Assembly (NCBI GenBank): GCA_029547805.1
Contig: JAKPOP010000028.1
Span: forward strand, 17,507-81,506
DNA length: 64,000 nt
Direction: 5' to 3'
DNA from: Deltaproteobacteria bacterium
Lineage (GTDB): Bacteria; Myxococcota_A; UBA9042; DTJE01
Shown here: one piece after another, positions 25,893 to 33,275 of the stretch
How the letters are laid out: each line of letters begins with the position of its first letter
How positions within the stretch are numbered: position 1 is the stretch's first letter
Translations under genes and position numbers: made by a program
The notes under the pieces: generated by a model
The model's database searches: none
The model's input: the letters and a program-made list of their open reading frames with translations, nothing else
Told to the model about the DNA's origin: nothing

Positions 25893-27427
25893 CGATCCTC
25901 CGTTTCCAGGGGGGGAGCCCGTCGATAAAGCCTCCATCGTCCCGACTCGCAGACGGGCTCCGGCAAGACGGGAATGCCGGCCAGCAGCAGCCGATCCAGC
26001 ACGACCGGATCCCCTCCCGGAGGCCGTACCTGCCTGGGACCATGGATGAGAAAGTACTCCACGGGGGCGGCCATGGCGGGGTCCTCCAGGGGCCTCGGGG
26101 ACCACAGGAAGACCGGCGGCGGAGTCCCCAGGCCCCGGGGGTCCTTCCACCGGACCATCGACGTGGGCAGCGCCTCGATCCAGTCCCCGAAGACCCGTCC
26201 CCGGTTCCGATAGGCATGCCAGGCCCCGGCATGCAGGAAAAGGGGATAGCGCAGGTCGGGGTCGTCCCGCTCGAACGAGAAGGGCATCAGGATGCTCCCG
26301 GGCCGGCTCCGGGCCAGGCACTCCCAGGCCCCCGCCGACCGTTCCGAGAAACGGGCCGAGGCCACCGCGGCCAGAGAGACCGCCACCAGTCCCAGCGCCG
26401 TGGCTCCCACCAGGAAGGCCCTGTGGAACCGGATCCGTCCCGCCAGGGCCAGCAGCAGGAAGACCCCTGCGAAGACCAGGAACCTGGGATAGACGAAACT
26501 CAGTTCCGCGACGTCCTGGGGCAGGACCCAGTAGGCCAGGAACATCCCGATCGCAAGCCCGCCCCACCGGACGACCCGCCGGCGTCGGTCCGGCGAGGGG
26601 ACCAGATGAGGGGCCTCCGGGATGGCCAGGCCGACCAGTCCCGACCACCCGAGGGTCAGCACCGCCTCCCAGGTGGGCGAGAGGGCCGGGAAGGCGTGGT
26701 GGGCCCACCGGGACGCCTTGTAGAGGAGGCTGTGGGTGGCCGGGGCCTGGGTAATCCCCTCGAGGCCCGCCGAGGCCTTCCAGATCAGGAAGAGCCCCAG
26801 GGGGACGACCATCGCCGTGGCGCCGCCCAGCACCCGTCGCCGGTGCCCGGCCTCGGTGACCAGGACCCAGAGACTCCAGGCCGCCCAGAGGGCCCAGGCG
26901 GTCGCATGGGCCACGAAGATCGCCCCCGAGGCGAGATGGACCCAGATCAGGGAGCATCGTCCCCCCTCCCGGGCGAACCGCAGCACCGGCAACAGGCCCA
27001 TCACCGCGAGGCAGGCCGAGACGTAGAACGGCTCGAAGCCCCAGTAGTAGTTGAAGCCGAACAGCAGCGGGAAGGCCCCCAGGGCCACCCGGGGGTCTGC
27101 CCCCTCCCGCCGGGCCACCAGGAACACCGCCACCGGCAGGCAGACCAGGGCTCCGAAGATCACGAGGCGGGCCGCCAGGTCCAGAGGCACTGCCTGGGCC
27201 AGCAGCAGCGTCGGTCCGTAGAAGCCCCAGTACGGCTGCCAGGGCCGGACCTCCATGGCCTGGGAAAACGCCTCGGGGTGATCCAGGGCATCGGCCAGGT
27301 GGCGCAGGATCGCCAGATGGCTCGGGAGGTCGGCTCCCGGGACCCGATCAACGGCGAAGACCGGGACCGCGCAGGCGACCACCAGCAAACCGAAGACGCC
27401 CCAGAAAGCCCGATCTCCCCGTCCCAT
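25889..27427 (-). CDS. Polytopic membrane protein, GT-C glycosyltransferase-like
   Basis: A 512-residue integral membrane protein with about ten predicted spans, from WGVFGLLVVACAVPVFA to LVGATALGLVAVSLAAVA. A soluble C-terminal region of about 150 residues follows. An acidic loop after span 1 contains DRVPGADLPSHLAILRHL, the Asp/His pattern often found in GT-C fold glycosyltransferases that use lipid-linked sugars. That role is a guess. GAGGAGGGG precedes the ATG at 27427. Its stop overlaps the start of the probable PEP carboxykinase, so the two are translationally coupled even though no functional link is obvious. Confidence 0.65.
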   Translation of the reverse strand: MGRGDRAFWGVFGLLVVACAVPVFAVDRVPGADLPSHLAILRHLADALDHPEAFSQAMEVRPWQPYWGFYGPTLLLAQAVPLDLAARLVIFGALVCLPVAVFLVARREGADPRVALGAFPLLFGFNYYWGFEPFYVSACLAVMGLLPVLRFAREGGRCSLIWVHLASGAIFVAHATAWALWAAWSLWVLVTEAGHRRRVLGGATAMVVPLGLFLIWKASAGLEGITQAPATHSLLYKASRWAHHAFPALSPTWEAVLTLGWSGLVGLAIPEAPHLVPSPDRRRRVVRWGGLAIGMFLAYWVLPQDVAELSFVYPRFLVFAGVFLLLALAGRIRFHRAFLVGATALGLVAVSLAAVASARFSERSAGAWECLARSRPGSILMPFSFERDDPDLRYPLFLHAGAWHAYRNRGRVFGDWIEALPTSMVRWKDPRGLGTPPPVFLWSPRPLEDPAMAAPVEYFLIHGPRQVRPPGGDPVVLDRLLLAGIPVLPEPVCESGRWRLYRRAPPLETEDR

Positions 27428-27449
27428 GCCCCTCCTCGCGGCCAAGGAT

Positions 27450-27465
27450 GCCACGGGGCCGTGGC
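27450..27465. repeat. Perfect inverted repeat upstream of the membrane-protein gene
   Basis: GCCACGG followed by GG and CCGTGGC. It lies 22 bases upstream of the ATG at 27427, in the 148-base gap after the aminotransferase gene. It could end the upstream operon or act as a leader hairpin; no T-run follows. Confidence 0.35.
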
Positions 27466-27575
27466 AGGTGCCAGACCCGGGGGCGCAACCCCGGTCCGTG
27501 ACGAGAGACCCGCTGTGGAAGCCCCGTCGGGCCACCCCCGGGACGACGGGAGACATGCCCTTCCGGGGCACACGG

Positions 27576-28805
27576 TCATGGACCCGGGACCGGGCGATCC
27601 CGTCGATGGACCTTGCCACCGAACTCGCAGGTCTCCGGGGCCGCGGGGTCCAGGGCCCACCGGATGCGCCGTGCTCCCTCCACCAGGTCCTCCTCGGTCC
27701 CACAGAAGGAGATCCGCAGGCGCCCCTCGGCCCCGAAGTCCACCCCGGGGACGGTCACCACCCGGGCCTGCTCCAGCAGGTACTCCGAGAGGGCCGCGCT
27801 GTCCCGGCAGAAGGCCGAGAAATCCGGCAGGCAGTAGAAGGTCCCCTGCGGTACCGGGACCCGCAATCCCGTCAGCCCCGACAGCGATCCCACCAGGATG
27901 TCCCGCCGACGCTGCAGGGCGATTCGGAGATTCTCGATGAAGGCCTCCTCGGTCTCCAGGGCCGCCAGGGTCGCCGCCTGGCTCAGGGGAGAGGCGCACG
28001 AGAGGACCTGCCCGGTGTACCGGTTCATCGCGTCGATGACCGCCGGGGACGCCACCGCCCAGCCGATGCGGAACCCGGTCATCCCGAACATCTTCGAGAC
28101 CCCGTCCACCAGGATCACCGGGCAGTCGTCCATGGCCCCGTCCCAGAGCGTGAACGGAGAAACGGCCTGCACGCCGTCGAAGACCAGGCAGCGGTAGATC
28201 TCGTCGGAGATCAGGAAGAGGTCCCGCTCCCGGCAGAGGTCCACGAGACCGGCCGCCAGGTCCCGGGGATAGATGGCCCCGGAGGGATTGTTGGGACTGT
28301 TGTAGAGGATCGCCCGGGTCCGATCGGTGACCGCCCCCCGAAGATCCTCGATCCGAGGAATCACCTCCCCCTCCGGCGCCGGGACGATCACCGGGGAGCC
28401 CCCCACCATCCGGACCATCTCGGGATAGGAGACCCAGTAGGGTGCCGGGACGATCACCTCGTCGCCCGGGTCCACCACCGACGCCAGGGCCGCCATCAGC
28501 ACCGGCTTCGCGCCGGCCGAGACGAGGACGTTCCGGGCCTCCACCGGACGCCCGTACTGCCGCTCGGTCCACCGGGCCACCGCCTGGCGCAGGGCCGGGA
28601 TCCCCGGGGTCGCCGTGTACTTGACCTCCCCCCGTTCCAGCACCTTCCGGGCCGCCTCCAGGGCCGCCGCCGGCGCCGGTCCTGCGGGCTCGCCGCCCCC
28701 CAGGTGGATGACCGCCTCCCCCGCCGCCTTGAGTCGCGCCGCCTCGGCATTGAGGCGCAGGGTCGCCGGCTCCTTGAGGGTGGCCGCCAGACGGGACAGT
28801 CTCAT
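27576..28805 (-). CDS. Class I/II PLP-dependent aminotransferase
   Basis: A 409-residue fold-type I aminotransferase of the aspartate-aminotransferase-like subgroup. It has LGGGEPAGPAP, then KYTATPGIPALRQAVA, the cofactor Asn/Pro motif YNSPNNPSGAIY, and ISDEIYRCLVFDG. The PLP lysine lies in VDGVSKMFGMTGFRIGW, and the C-terminal Arg region is LRISFCG. Substrate not determinable from sequence; aspartate or an aromatic/branched amino acid is likely. Last gene of the ribH operon. Its ATG overlaps the stop of the radical SAM gene (ATGA), suggesting that the two act together or are at least made in fixed ratio. Confidence 0.9.
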   Translation of the reverse strand: MRLSRLAATLKEPATLRLNAEAARLKAAGEAVIHLGGGEPAGPAPAAALEAARKVLERGEVKYTATPGIPALRQAVARWTERQYGRPVEARNVLVSAGAKPVLMAALASVVDPGDEVIVPAPYWVSYPEMVRMVGGSPVIVPAPEGEVIPRIEDLRGAVTDRTRAILYNSPNNPSGAIYPRDLAAGLVDLCRERDLFLISDEIYRCLVFDGVQAVSPFTLWDGAMDDCPVILVDGVSKMFGMTGFRIGWAVASPAVIDAMNRYTGQVLSCASPLSQAATLAALETEEAFIENLRIALQRRRDILVGSLSGLTGLRVPVPQGTFYCLPDFSAFCRDSAALSEYLLEQARVVTVPGVDFGAEGRLRISFCGTEEDLVEGARRIRWALDPAAPETCEFGGKVHRRDRPVPGP

Positions 28806-30088
28806 CCGTTCCTCCTCTTCCGCCTCCGGCGCAGCACCAGCGTGCGCACCGGCGGATTGAAGTAGCCGAACCGCAGGCCCGCTCTTGCCTCCCGCATGCG
28901 GACCATGGCCGCCCGCAACCCCATCACCGGCCCCAGGTCCATGGTCCCCAGCCGCTCCCGGTAGACGTCCGGATCGATGTTGAGGTTGCGCATCTGGATC
29001 AGGTCGGCCCGACACTCCCGGATCCCCCCCAGGGTCGCCTCCACCTCCGCCTCGGCATCGGTGACCCCCGGGAAGGCCAGCAGGTTCACCGACACGAAGC
29101 CCCCGCTGGCCGCCACGACCCGCCCCGACTCCAGCACGTCGTCGAGGGTGTAGCCCCTGGGGGCGAAGTAGGCCCCGTAGGCCTCTGGCCGGAAGGAGTT
29201 GATCGAGAGGCGGATGGAGTCCAGGCCGGCCTCGCAGAGGGCCGCAACGGACCCAGGGCGGCTCCCGTTCGTGTTCAGGTGGATGGTCCCGGCCCGGGTC
29301 CGTCGACGGATCAGTCGGATCGCCTCCACCAGCACCGGGGCCACCAGCAGGGGCTCCCCCTCGCAGCCCTGGCCGAAGGAGACCACGGGCCGGGGCACCC
29401 GGGAGATGTGCAGAAGTGCCACCTCGGCGATCTCCTCGGGGTCCGGCACGAAGGCGATGCGCTGGTGGGGTGCCGGGACATCCCCGGCCGGGTCCAGGGA
29501 GAGGCATCCGGCGCAGCCGCTGTTGCACGTCGGCGAGGTCGGCAGCGGACATTCCTCCCGGGCCAGGAAGAAGTTCTGGGCCGCCCGGCAGCCATAGACC
29601 CTGGCGCAGTGATCCAGGTGCTCCACCAGGCGGTTGTGGGGCATCCGCCGCCGAAGCGCTCGGCTGGCCGCGGCGATCTCCCGCATCCGGAAGCGCCTCG
29701 GGTCCTGGCGATTCGATCGGTCCACCCGGAGTGCCGTCGTGACCAGCCGCCCGTTCCGCCAGCCCAGGGGGGCATAGGCGAACAGGGGCAGCACCGGGGC
29801 ATCGGCCTCCCGGTCGCAGGCGGGCAACGCCAGGCGCAGCCAGGCCGGACTCGCGAATCCGGCCACCGCCTCGAGGCCGCCGAGGGTCTCGGGCCCGCCG
29901 GTCTCGGGGTTGATGCCCACCGGCAGGCGCCCGGGCATGCGCCAGAGGTCGCTTCCCGGGGGCAGCGGGGCCAACTCGTCCTCCCGGGGCGGTCGGACCT
30001 CCCGCCCATCGAAGACCGCCATCCGGTAGAAAGGGTGCACGATCAGGTGCCCCCGGCGGTCCGTCGCCACCATCGCAGGCGTCGTCAC
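28802..30088 (-). CDS. Radical SAM protein with CNSGCAGC cluster
   Basis: A 428-residue radical SAM enzyme. The [4Fe-4S] cysteines are Cys188, Cys192 and Cys195 (CNSGCAGC). FGQGCEGEPLL and IHLNTNGSRPG follow, with LDSIRLSINSF in the second half of the barrel. About 170 residues precede the cluster and contain extra Cys residues. The C-terminus is very basic (LRRRRKRRNG), which could contact nucleic acid. The GTG at 30088 is chosen. It has GGGGAGG upstream and overlaps the rlmB stop as GTGA; an ATG lies five codons further in. Substrate unknown. Confidence 0.8.
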   Translation of the reverse strand: MTTPAMVATDRRGHLIVHPFYRMAVFDGREVRPPREDELAPLPPGSDLWRMPGRLPVGINPETGGPETLGGLEAVAGFASPAWLRLALPACDREADAPVLPLFAYAPLGWRNGRLVTTALRVDRSNRQDPRRFRMREIAAASRALRRRMPHNRLVEHLDHCARVYGCRAAQNFFLAREECPLPTSPTCNSGCAGCLSLDPAGDVPAPHQRIAFVPDPEEIAEVALLHISRVPRPVVSFGQGCEGEPLLVAPVLVEAIRLIRRRTRAGTIHLNTNGSRPGSVAALCEAGLDSIRLSINSFRPEAYGAYFAPRGYTLDDVLESGRVVAASGGFVSVNLLAFPGVTDAEAEVEATLGGIRECRADLIQMRNLNIDPDVYRERLGTMDLGPVMGLRAAMVRMREARAGLRFGYFNPPVRTLVLRRRRKRRNG

Positions 30089-30858
30089 TCCGATCCTCCC
30101 CGGATCCCGCCGGCCAGCCACTCCAGCAGGACCCCCGTCGCCACGCCAACGTTCAGGGACTCGAAGCCCCCCGGAGACGGCAGGGTCACCCGGGTGTCGC
30201 AGGCCTCCAGGACCAGGCGCCTCAGCCCCGCACCCTCGGCCCCCATCACCAGGACCCGGGGTCCCTGCCGGGGCACCTCCTCCGGCCGCACGCCCCCGTG
30301 GGCCACGGCGCCAATGACCCGCCAGCCGGCATCCCGGGACTCCCGGAGGGCCCGGGCCAGATTCACGACCCGGGCCACGGGGACCCGGGTCACGGCCCCG
30401 GCCGAGGACCGGATCACCGCCCCCGTCACCCCGACGGCCCGGTCCTTCGGAATCACCACCCCCATCACGCCATAGAAGGCCGCCGTCCGGAGAATCGACC
30501 CCAGGTTCTGGGGGTCCTGGATGCTGTCCAGGGCCAGGACCAGGGACGAGGCCTTCCTGGCCTCCAGCCACTCGGCGAAGTCCGCGTACGGATAGGATCG
30601 CAACCGGGCCGCGATGCCCTGGAAGTTGCGCCCCCGGGACCACGACCGGATCGCCTCGGAGGACACGGACCGCACGGGAACCCCCAGGGACCGGGCCTCC
30701 TCCGCCAGGGCCCGGGCGGGCCGCGTCGCCTGGCCCTCCAGCAGGACCTCCTGGACCAGGTCCCGGGCCTCCCGCAGCAGCGCCTCGATGGCGTGCAGCC
30801 CCCCCGCGATCTCCCCCTCCCGATCGGGCCTCGGCTCTCTGCCGGAATCGTTTCTCAC
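30085..30858 (-). CDS. rlmB: 23S rRNA (guanosine-2'-O-)-methyltransferase, TrmH/RlmB family
   Basis: SPOUT-class 2'-O-ribose methyltransferase; RlmB modifies G2251 of 23S rRNA. The 257-residue protein has the N-terminal AGGLHAIEALL substrate domain. The knotted SAM domain carries LDSIQDPQNLGSILRTAAF, then VMGAEGAGLRRL and SLNVGVATGVLLEW. The start is GTG at 30858, overlapping the pyrF stop by four bases (GTGA). Other TrmH-family members cannot be excluded, but length and N-domain favour RlmB. Confidence 0.9.
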   Translation of the reverse strand: MRNDSGREPRPDREGEIAGGLHAIEALLREARDLVQEVLLEGQATRPARALAEEARSLGVPVRSVSSEAIRSWSRGRNFQGIAARLRSYPYADFAEWLEARKASSLVLALDSIQDPQNLGSILRTAAFYGVMGVVIPKDRAVGVTGAVIRSSAGAVTRVPVARVVNLARALRESRDAGWRVIGAVAHGGVRPEEVPRQGPRVLVMGAEGAGLRRLVLEACDTRVTLPSPGGFESLNVGVATGVLLEWLAGGIRGGSE

Positions 30859-31562
30859 CCGCACCCCCGGAGGTCCCGAAGGGCCTGGACCGGGTCCCGC
30901 GCCCCGGTGACCGGGCGACCGATCACCAGCAGGTCGGCCCCGGCCTGGAGGGCCCCCCGGGGAGTCGCCGTCCGGGCCTGATCGTCGACGGACCCGATGC
31001 TCCCGGCCGGCCGGATGCCCGGCGACACGAGCCAGAAGTCCCTGGGCACGGAGGCCCGGACGTCGGCCACCTCCCGTGGCGACAGCACGATCCCGTCCAG
31101 GCCCGACCGCACTGCCAGGGCCGCCAGCCGCCCGGCCAGCCCCGCCGCCGTCTGCCCGGGCCAGAGGTCCCCGACGTCGGAATCCGAGAGGGACGTCAGC
31201 ACCGTCACCGCGACCAGTCGCATCGGGCCCCGACGGGCCTCCGCCGCCGCCCGCAGCATCGCCGCGCCCCCGGAGGCGTGGATCGTCAGAAGGTCCGCCC
31301 CGACCTCCCCTGCGGCGGCCACCGCCCCCTGGACCTGGGCCGGGATGTCGTGGAGTTTCAGATCCAGAAAGACCCGACCGGCTCCCTCCCCGGCGATGCG
31401 TTCCACCACTGAGGGGCCGTGACGCACGAACAGCGTCAGGCCGACCTTGAACCACCCGGCCTGCCCCCGGAGAGCCCGGCACCAGTCCAGGGCCTGCCCC
31501 AGGTCCGGCGTGTCCAGGGCGATGCACAGGCGATCCGGCGGGATGGGCTCCGGAACCGTCAT
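30855..31562 (-). CDS. pyrF: Orotidine 5'-phosphate decarboxylase
   Basis: PyrF decarboxylates OMP to UMP, the last step of de novo pyrimidine synthesis. The 235-residue enzyme has CIALDTPDLGQAL, then WFKVGLTLFVRHG and the catalytic Asp-Lys-Asp stretch FLDLKLHDIPAQV. LTIHASGG, LVSPGIRP and VIGRPVTGARDP form the phosphate-binding end. The ATG overlaps the preceding gene's stop (ATGA). Confidence 0.96.
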   Translation of the reverse strand: MTVPEPIPPDRLCIALDTPDLGQALDWCRALRGQAGWFKVGLTLFVRHGPSVVERIAGEGAGRVFLDLKLHDIPAQVQGAVAAAGEVGADLLTIHASGGAAMLRAAAEARRGPMRLVAVTVLTSLSDSDVGDLWPGQTAAGLAGRLAALAVRSGLDGIVLSPREVADVRASVPRDFWLVSPGIRPAGSIGSVDDQARTATPRGALQAGADLLVIGRPVTGARDPVQALRDLRGCG

Positions 31563-32092
31563 CTCCAGGTACCCCGGCTCTTCCGGGCCTGGAGGGCGAC
31601 CACCTCCGTGATCTCCCGGTGGGCCTCCGACGGCTCCACCAGGACGACCTCCGGCTCGACCTCGCCCCCGAAGGCCCGGGCCATCTCCTCCAGGAAGGTC
31701 TCCACCCGATTTCGCAGCGGGAAGGCCGCCCGGGGCGACCCCGGCAGGGACAGCAGAAAGGAGGAGGTCCGCAGCCTCGCCAGGATCTCCCCGATGTAGT
31801 AGCACGACTCCTGATAACGCTTCGGCGTGAATTCCTCCCGAGACCCCAGGCCAAAGACGCAGATGCGCTGGGCGGGAAGCCGCCCATAGGTCGGCAGCAG
31901 GATCGACTCCCGGTAGGTCCCGAGGCACCTCTGCTGGACCACCAGATTCCCGATCCTTCCCAGCAGGCGCCAGTCCAGCAGGCCCGCCAGCCCCCGCGGA
32001 GGCCGGTCCTCCCGGAAGATGTGCAGCACCACCGTGTCCACCGTCACGTGGTCCAGCAGGTGGAGGTCCGGTTTGACCAGTTGGATCTTCAT
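31559..32092 (-). CDS. Stand-alone M17 leucyl-aminopeptidase N-terminal-like domain
   Basis: A 177-residue protein resembling only the N-terminal domain of M17 leucyl aminopeptidases: VDTVVLHIFREDRPPRG, then the GLLDWRLLGRIGNLV segment and RICVFGLGSREEF. The metallopeptidase domain with its NTDAEGR motif is absent, and no gene for it lies nearby. The domain has a macro-like fold, so ligand or protein binding is possible. It sits between nusB and pyrF with ATGA overlaps on both sides, so it is unlikely to be a decaying fragment. Confidence 0.7.
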   Translation of the reverse strand: MKIQLVKPDLHLLDHVTVDTVVLHIFREDRPPRGLAGLLDWRLLGRIGNLVVQQRCLGTYRESILLPTYGRLPAQRICVFGLGSREEFTPKRYQESCYYIGEILARLRTSSFLLSLPGSPRAAFPLRNRVETFLEEMARAFGGEVEPEVVLVEPSEAHREITEVVALQARKSRGTWR

Positions 32093-32535
32093 GCCTCCCC
32101 GCGAACCTCCGGCTTCTGCTGGGGTCTCACCAGGGAACCCACCTTGTCCAGCACGCCGTTCACGAAGGCGCCGGAGTCCTCGGTCCCGAAGCGCTTCGAG
32201 AGCTCGATGGCCTCGTTGAGCACCACCTTGATGGGGGTGTCCAGGACCTCCATCAACTCGAAGGTGGCCAGTCGCAGGATGTTGCGATCCACCATCGCCA
32301 TGCGATCGATCCGCCAGTTCAGCGAGGCCTGCCGGATCAACTCGTCCACCTCCGCCAGTCGCCGGATCACCCCGGACACCAGCAGCATCGCGAAGTCCCG
32401 GGCCTCCTGGCCCCCCGGTTCCCTCTCCACCGACTCCCAGAAGGCCCGCACGCCCGGGTGATCCAGGGTTCGATGGTACTCCCACATGTACATCAACTGC
32501 AGCGCGCATTCCCGAGCGCGACGCCGACTGCCCAT
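32089..32535 (-). CDS. nusB: Transcription antitermination factor NusB
   Basis: NusB with NusE binds boxA RNA and supports antitermination of rRNA operons. The 148-residue all-helical protein starts RRRARECALQLMYMWEY. The conserved C-terminal half has IDRMAMVDRNILRLATFEL, then TPIKVVLNEAIELSKRFG and SGAFVNGVLDKV. ribH-nusB is a widely conserved pair; the gap here is five bases. Confidence 0.96.
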   Translation of the reverse strand: MGSRRRARECALQLMYMWEYHRTLDHPGVRAFWESVEREPGGQEARDFAMLLVSGVIRRLAEVDELIRQASLNWRIDRMAMVDRNILRLATFELMEVLDTPIKVVLNEAIELSKRFGTEDSGAFVNGVLDKVGSLVRPQQKPEVRGEA

Positions 32536-32540
32536 GGCCG

Positions 32541-33023
32541 TTACTTGCCCCCCGCGGTCCGCCCCTGGCGCAGCAGGTTGGCCATCTCGATGGCGCTGAC
32601 CGCCGCGTCGGCCCCCTTGTTGCCTCCCTTGGACCCGGCCCGCTCGACGGCCTGCTCGATGTTGTCGGTGGTCAGGACCCCGAAGGCCACCGGAACCCCG
32701 GTCTCCAGCATCGTGACGGCGATCCCCTTCGCCATCTCCCCCGCCACGTAGTCGAAGTGGGGGGTCGCGCCCCGGACCACGCACCCCAGGGCGATCACGG
32801 CGTCGTACTTCCCCGAGGCGGCGCAGTTCTTCACGACCAGGGGCATCTCGAAGGCCCCGGGGACGCGCCAGATGTCAATCGCCTCCGGGTCGGCCCCATG
32901 GCGGATCAGGGCATCCATCGCCCCCTCTTCCAGGCGCGCCGTGATGAACTGGTTGAACCGACTGATCACCAGGGCGAAGCGGAGGCCACCGGCCTCCAGG
33001 TGCCCGACGTATTCCCGTCCCAT
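32541..33023 (-). CDS. ribH: 6,7-Dimethyl-8-ribityllumazine synthase
   Basis: RibH makes the lumazine precursor of riboflavin. The 160-residue protein has [25 protein letters not shown], the phosphate- and substrate-site segment [19 protein letters not shown], and [17 protein letters not shown] with GNKGADAA. First gene of the seven-gene operon that runs to 27576. The expected mRNA leader is only about 20 bases, so there is no room for an FMN riboswitch. Confidence 0.97.
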   Translation of the reverse strand: MGREYVGHLEAGGLRFALVISRFNQFITARLEEGAMDALIRHGADPEAIDIWRVPGAFEMPLVVKNCAASGKYDAVIALGCVVRGATPHFDYVAGEMAKGIAVTMLETGVPVAFGVLTTDNIEQAVERAGSKGGNKGADAAVSAIEMANLLRQGRTAGGK

Positions 33024-33050
33024 GACCCGGCTCCCGGAGAAGGCCCGGAG

Positions 33051-33079
33051 AAGATATCCCACGGCCCGGCTTCTGACAA
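33051..33079 (-). promoter_or_regulatory. Sigma-70-like promoter of the ribH operon
   Basis: On the minus strand TTGTCA (33074-33079), a 17-base spacer and TATCTT (33051-33056), 28 bases upstream of the ribH ATG. Confidence 0.55.
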
Positions 33080-33088
33080 GGATTCCTT

Positions 33089-33107
33089 GCGGGTTCCCGG
33101 GACCCGC
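33089..33107. repeat. Inverted repeat next to the ribH promoter
   Basis: GCGGGT and ACCCGC flank TCCCGGG. It lies 9 bases upstream of the -35 box of the ribH promoter, in the divergent gap. It may be an operator; no binding protein can be proposed. Confidence 0.3.
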
Positions 33108-33209
33108 CACGCAGGACGGGGGCCGCCTTCGCGATCCGGGCGCCCGCGGCATCGGCGCAGGGCCATTCCACGGATCGGCGCCAACCCCCTGGGGTCGACC
33201 GGCCCCGAC

Positions 33210-33239
33210 TTGGCTTCCGGCCGACCGCTGGGAAATAAT
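33210..33239 (+). promoter_or_regulatory. Sigma-70-like promoter of the TPR-kinase gene
   Basis: TTGGCT (33210-33215), an 18-base spacer and AATAAT (33234-33239), which differs from the consensus -10 at one base, 36 bases upstream of the ATG. Confidence 0.5.
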
Positions 33240-33275
33240 GGCAGCGTCCTGCGACCACCGGGCGGCTCCGTGGGG

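Noticed and set aside
33024..33275. FMN riboswitch upstream of ribH
   Set aside because: The predicted transcript leader is about 20 bases and the gap lacks the conserved RFN helices.
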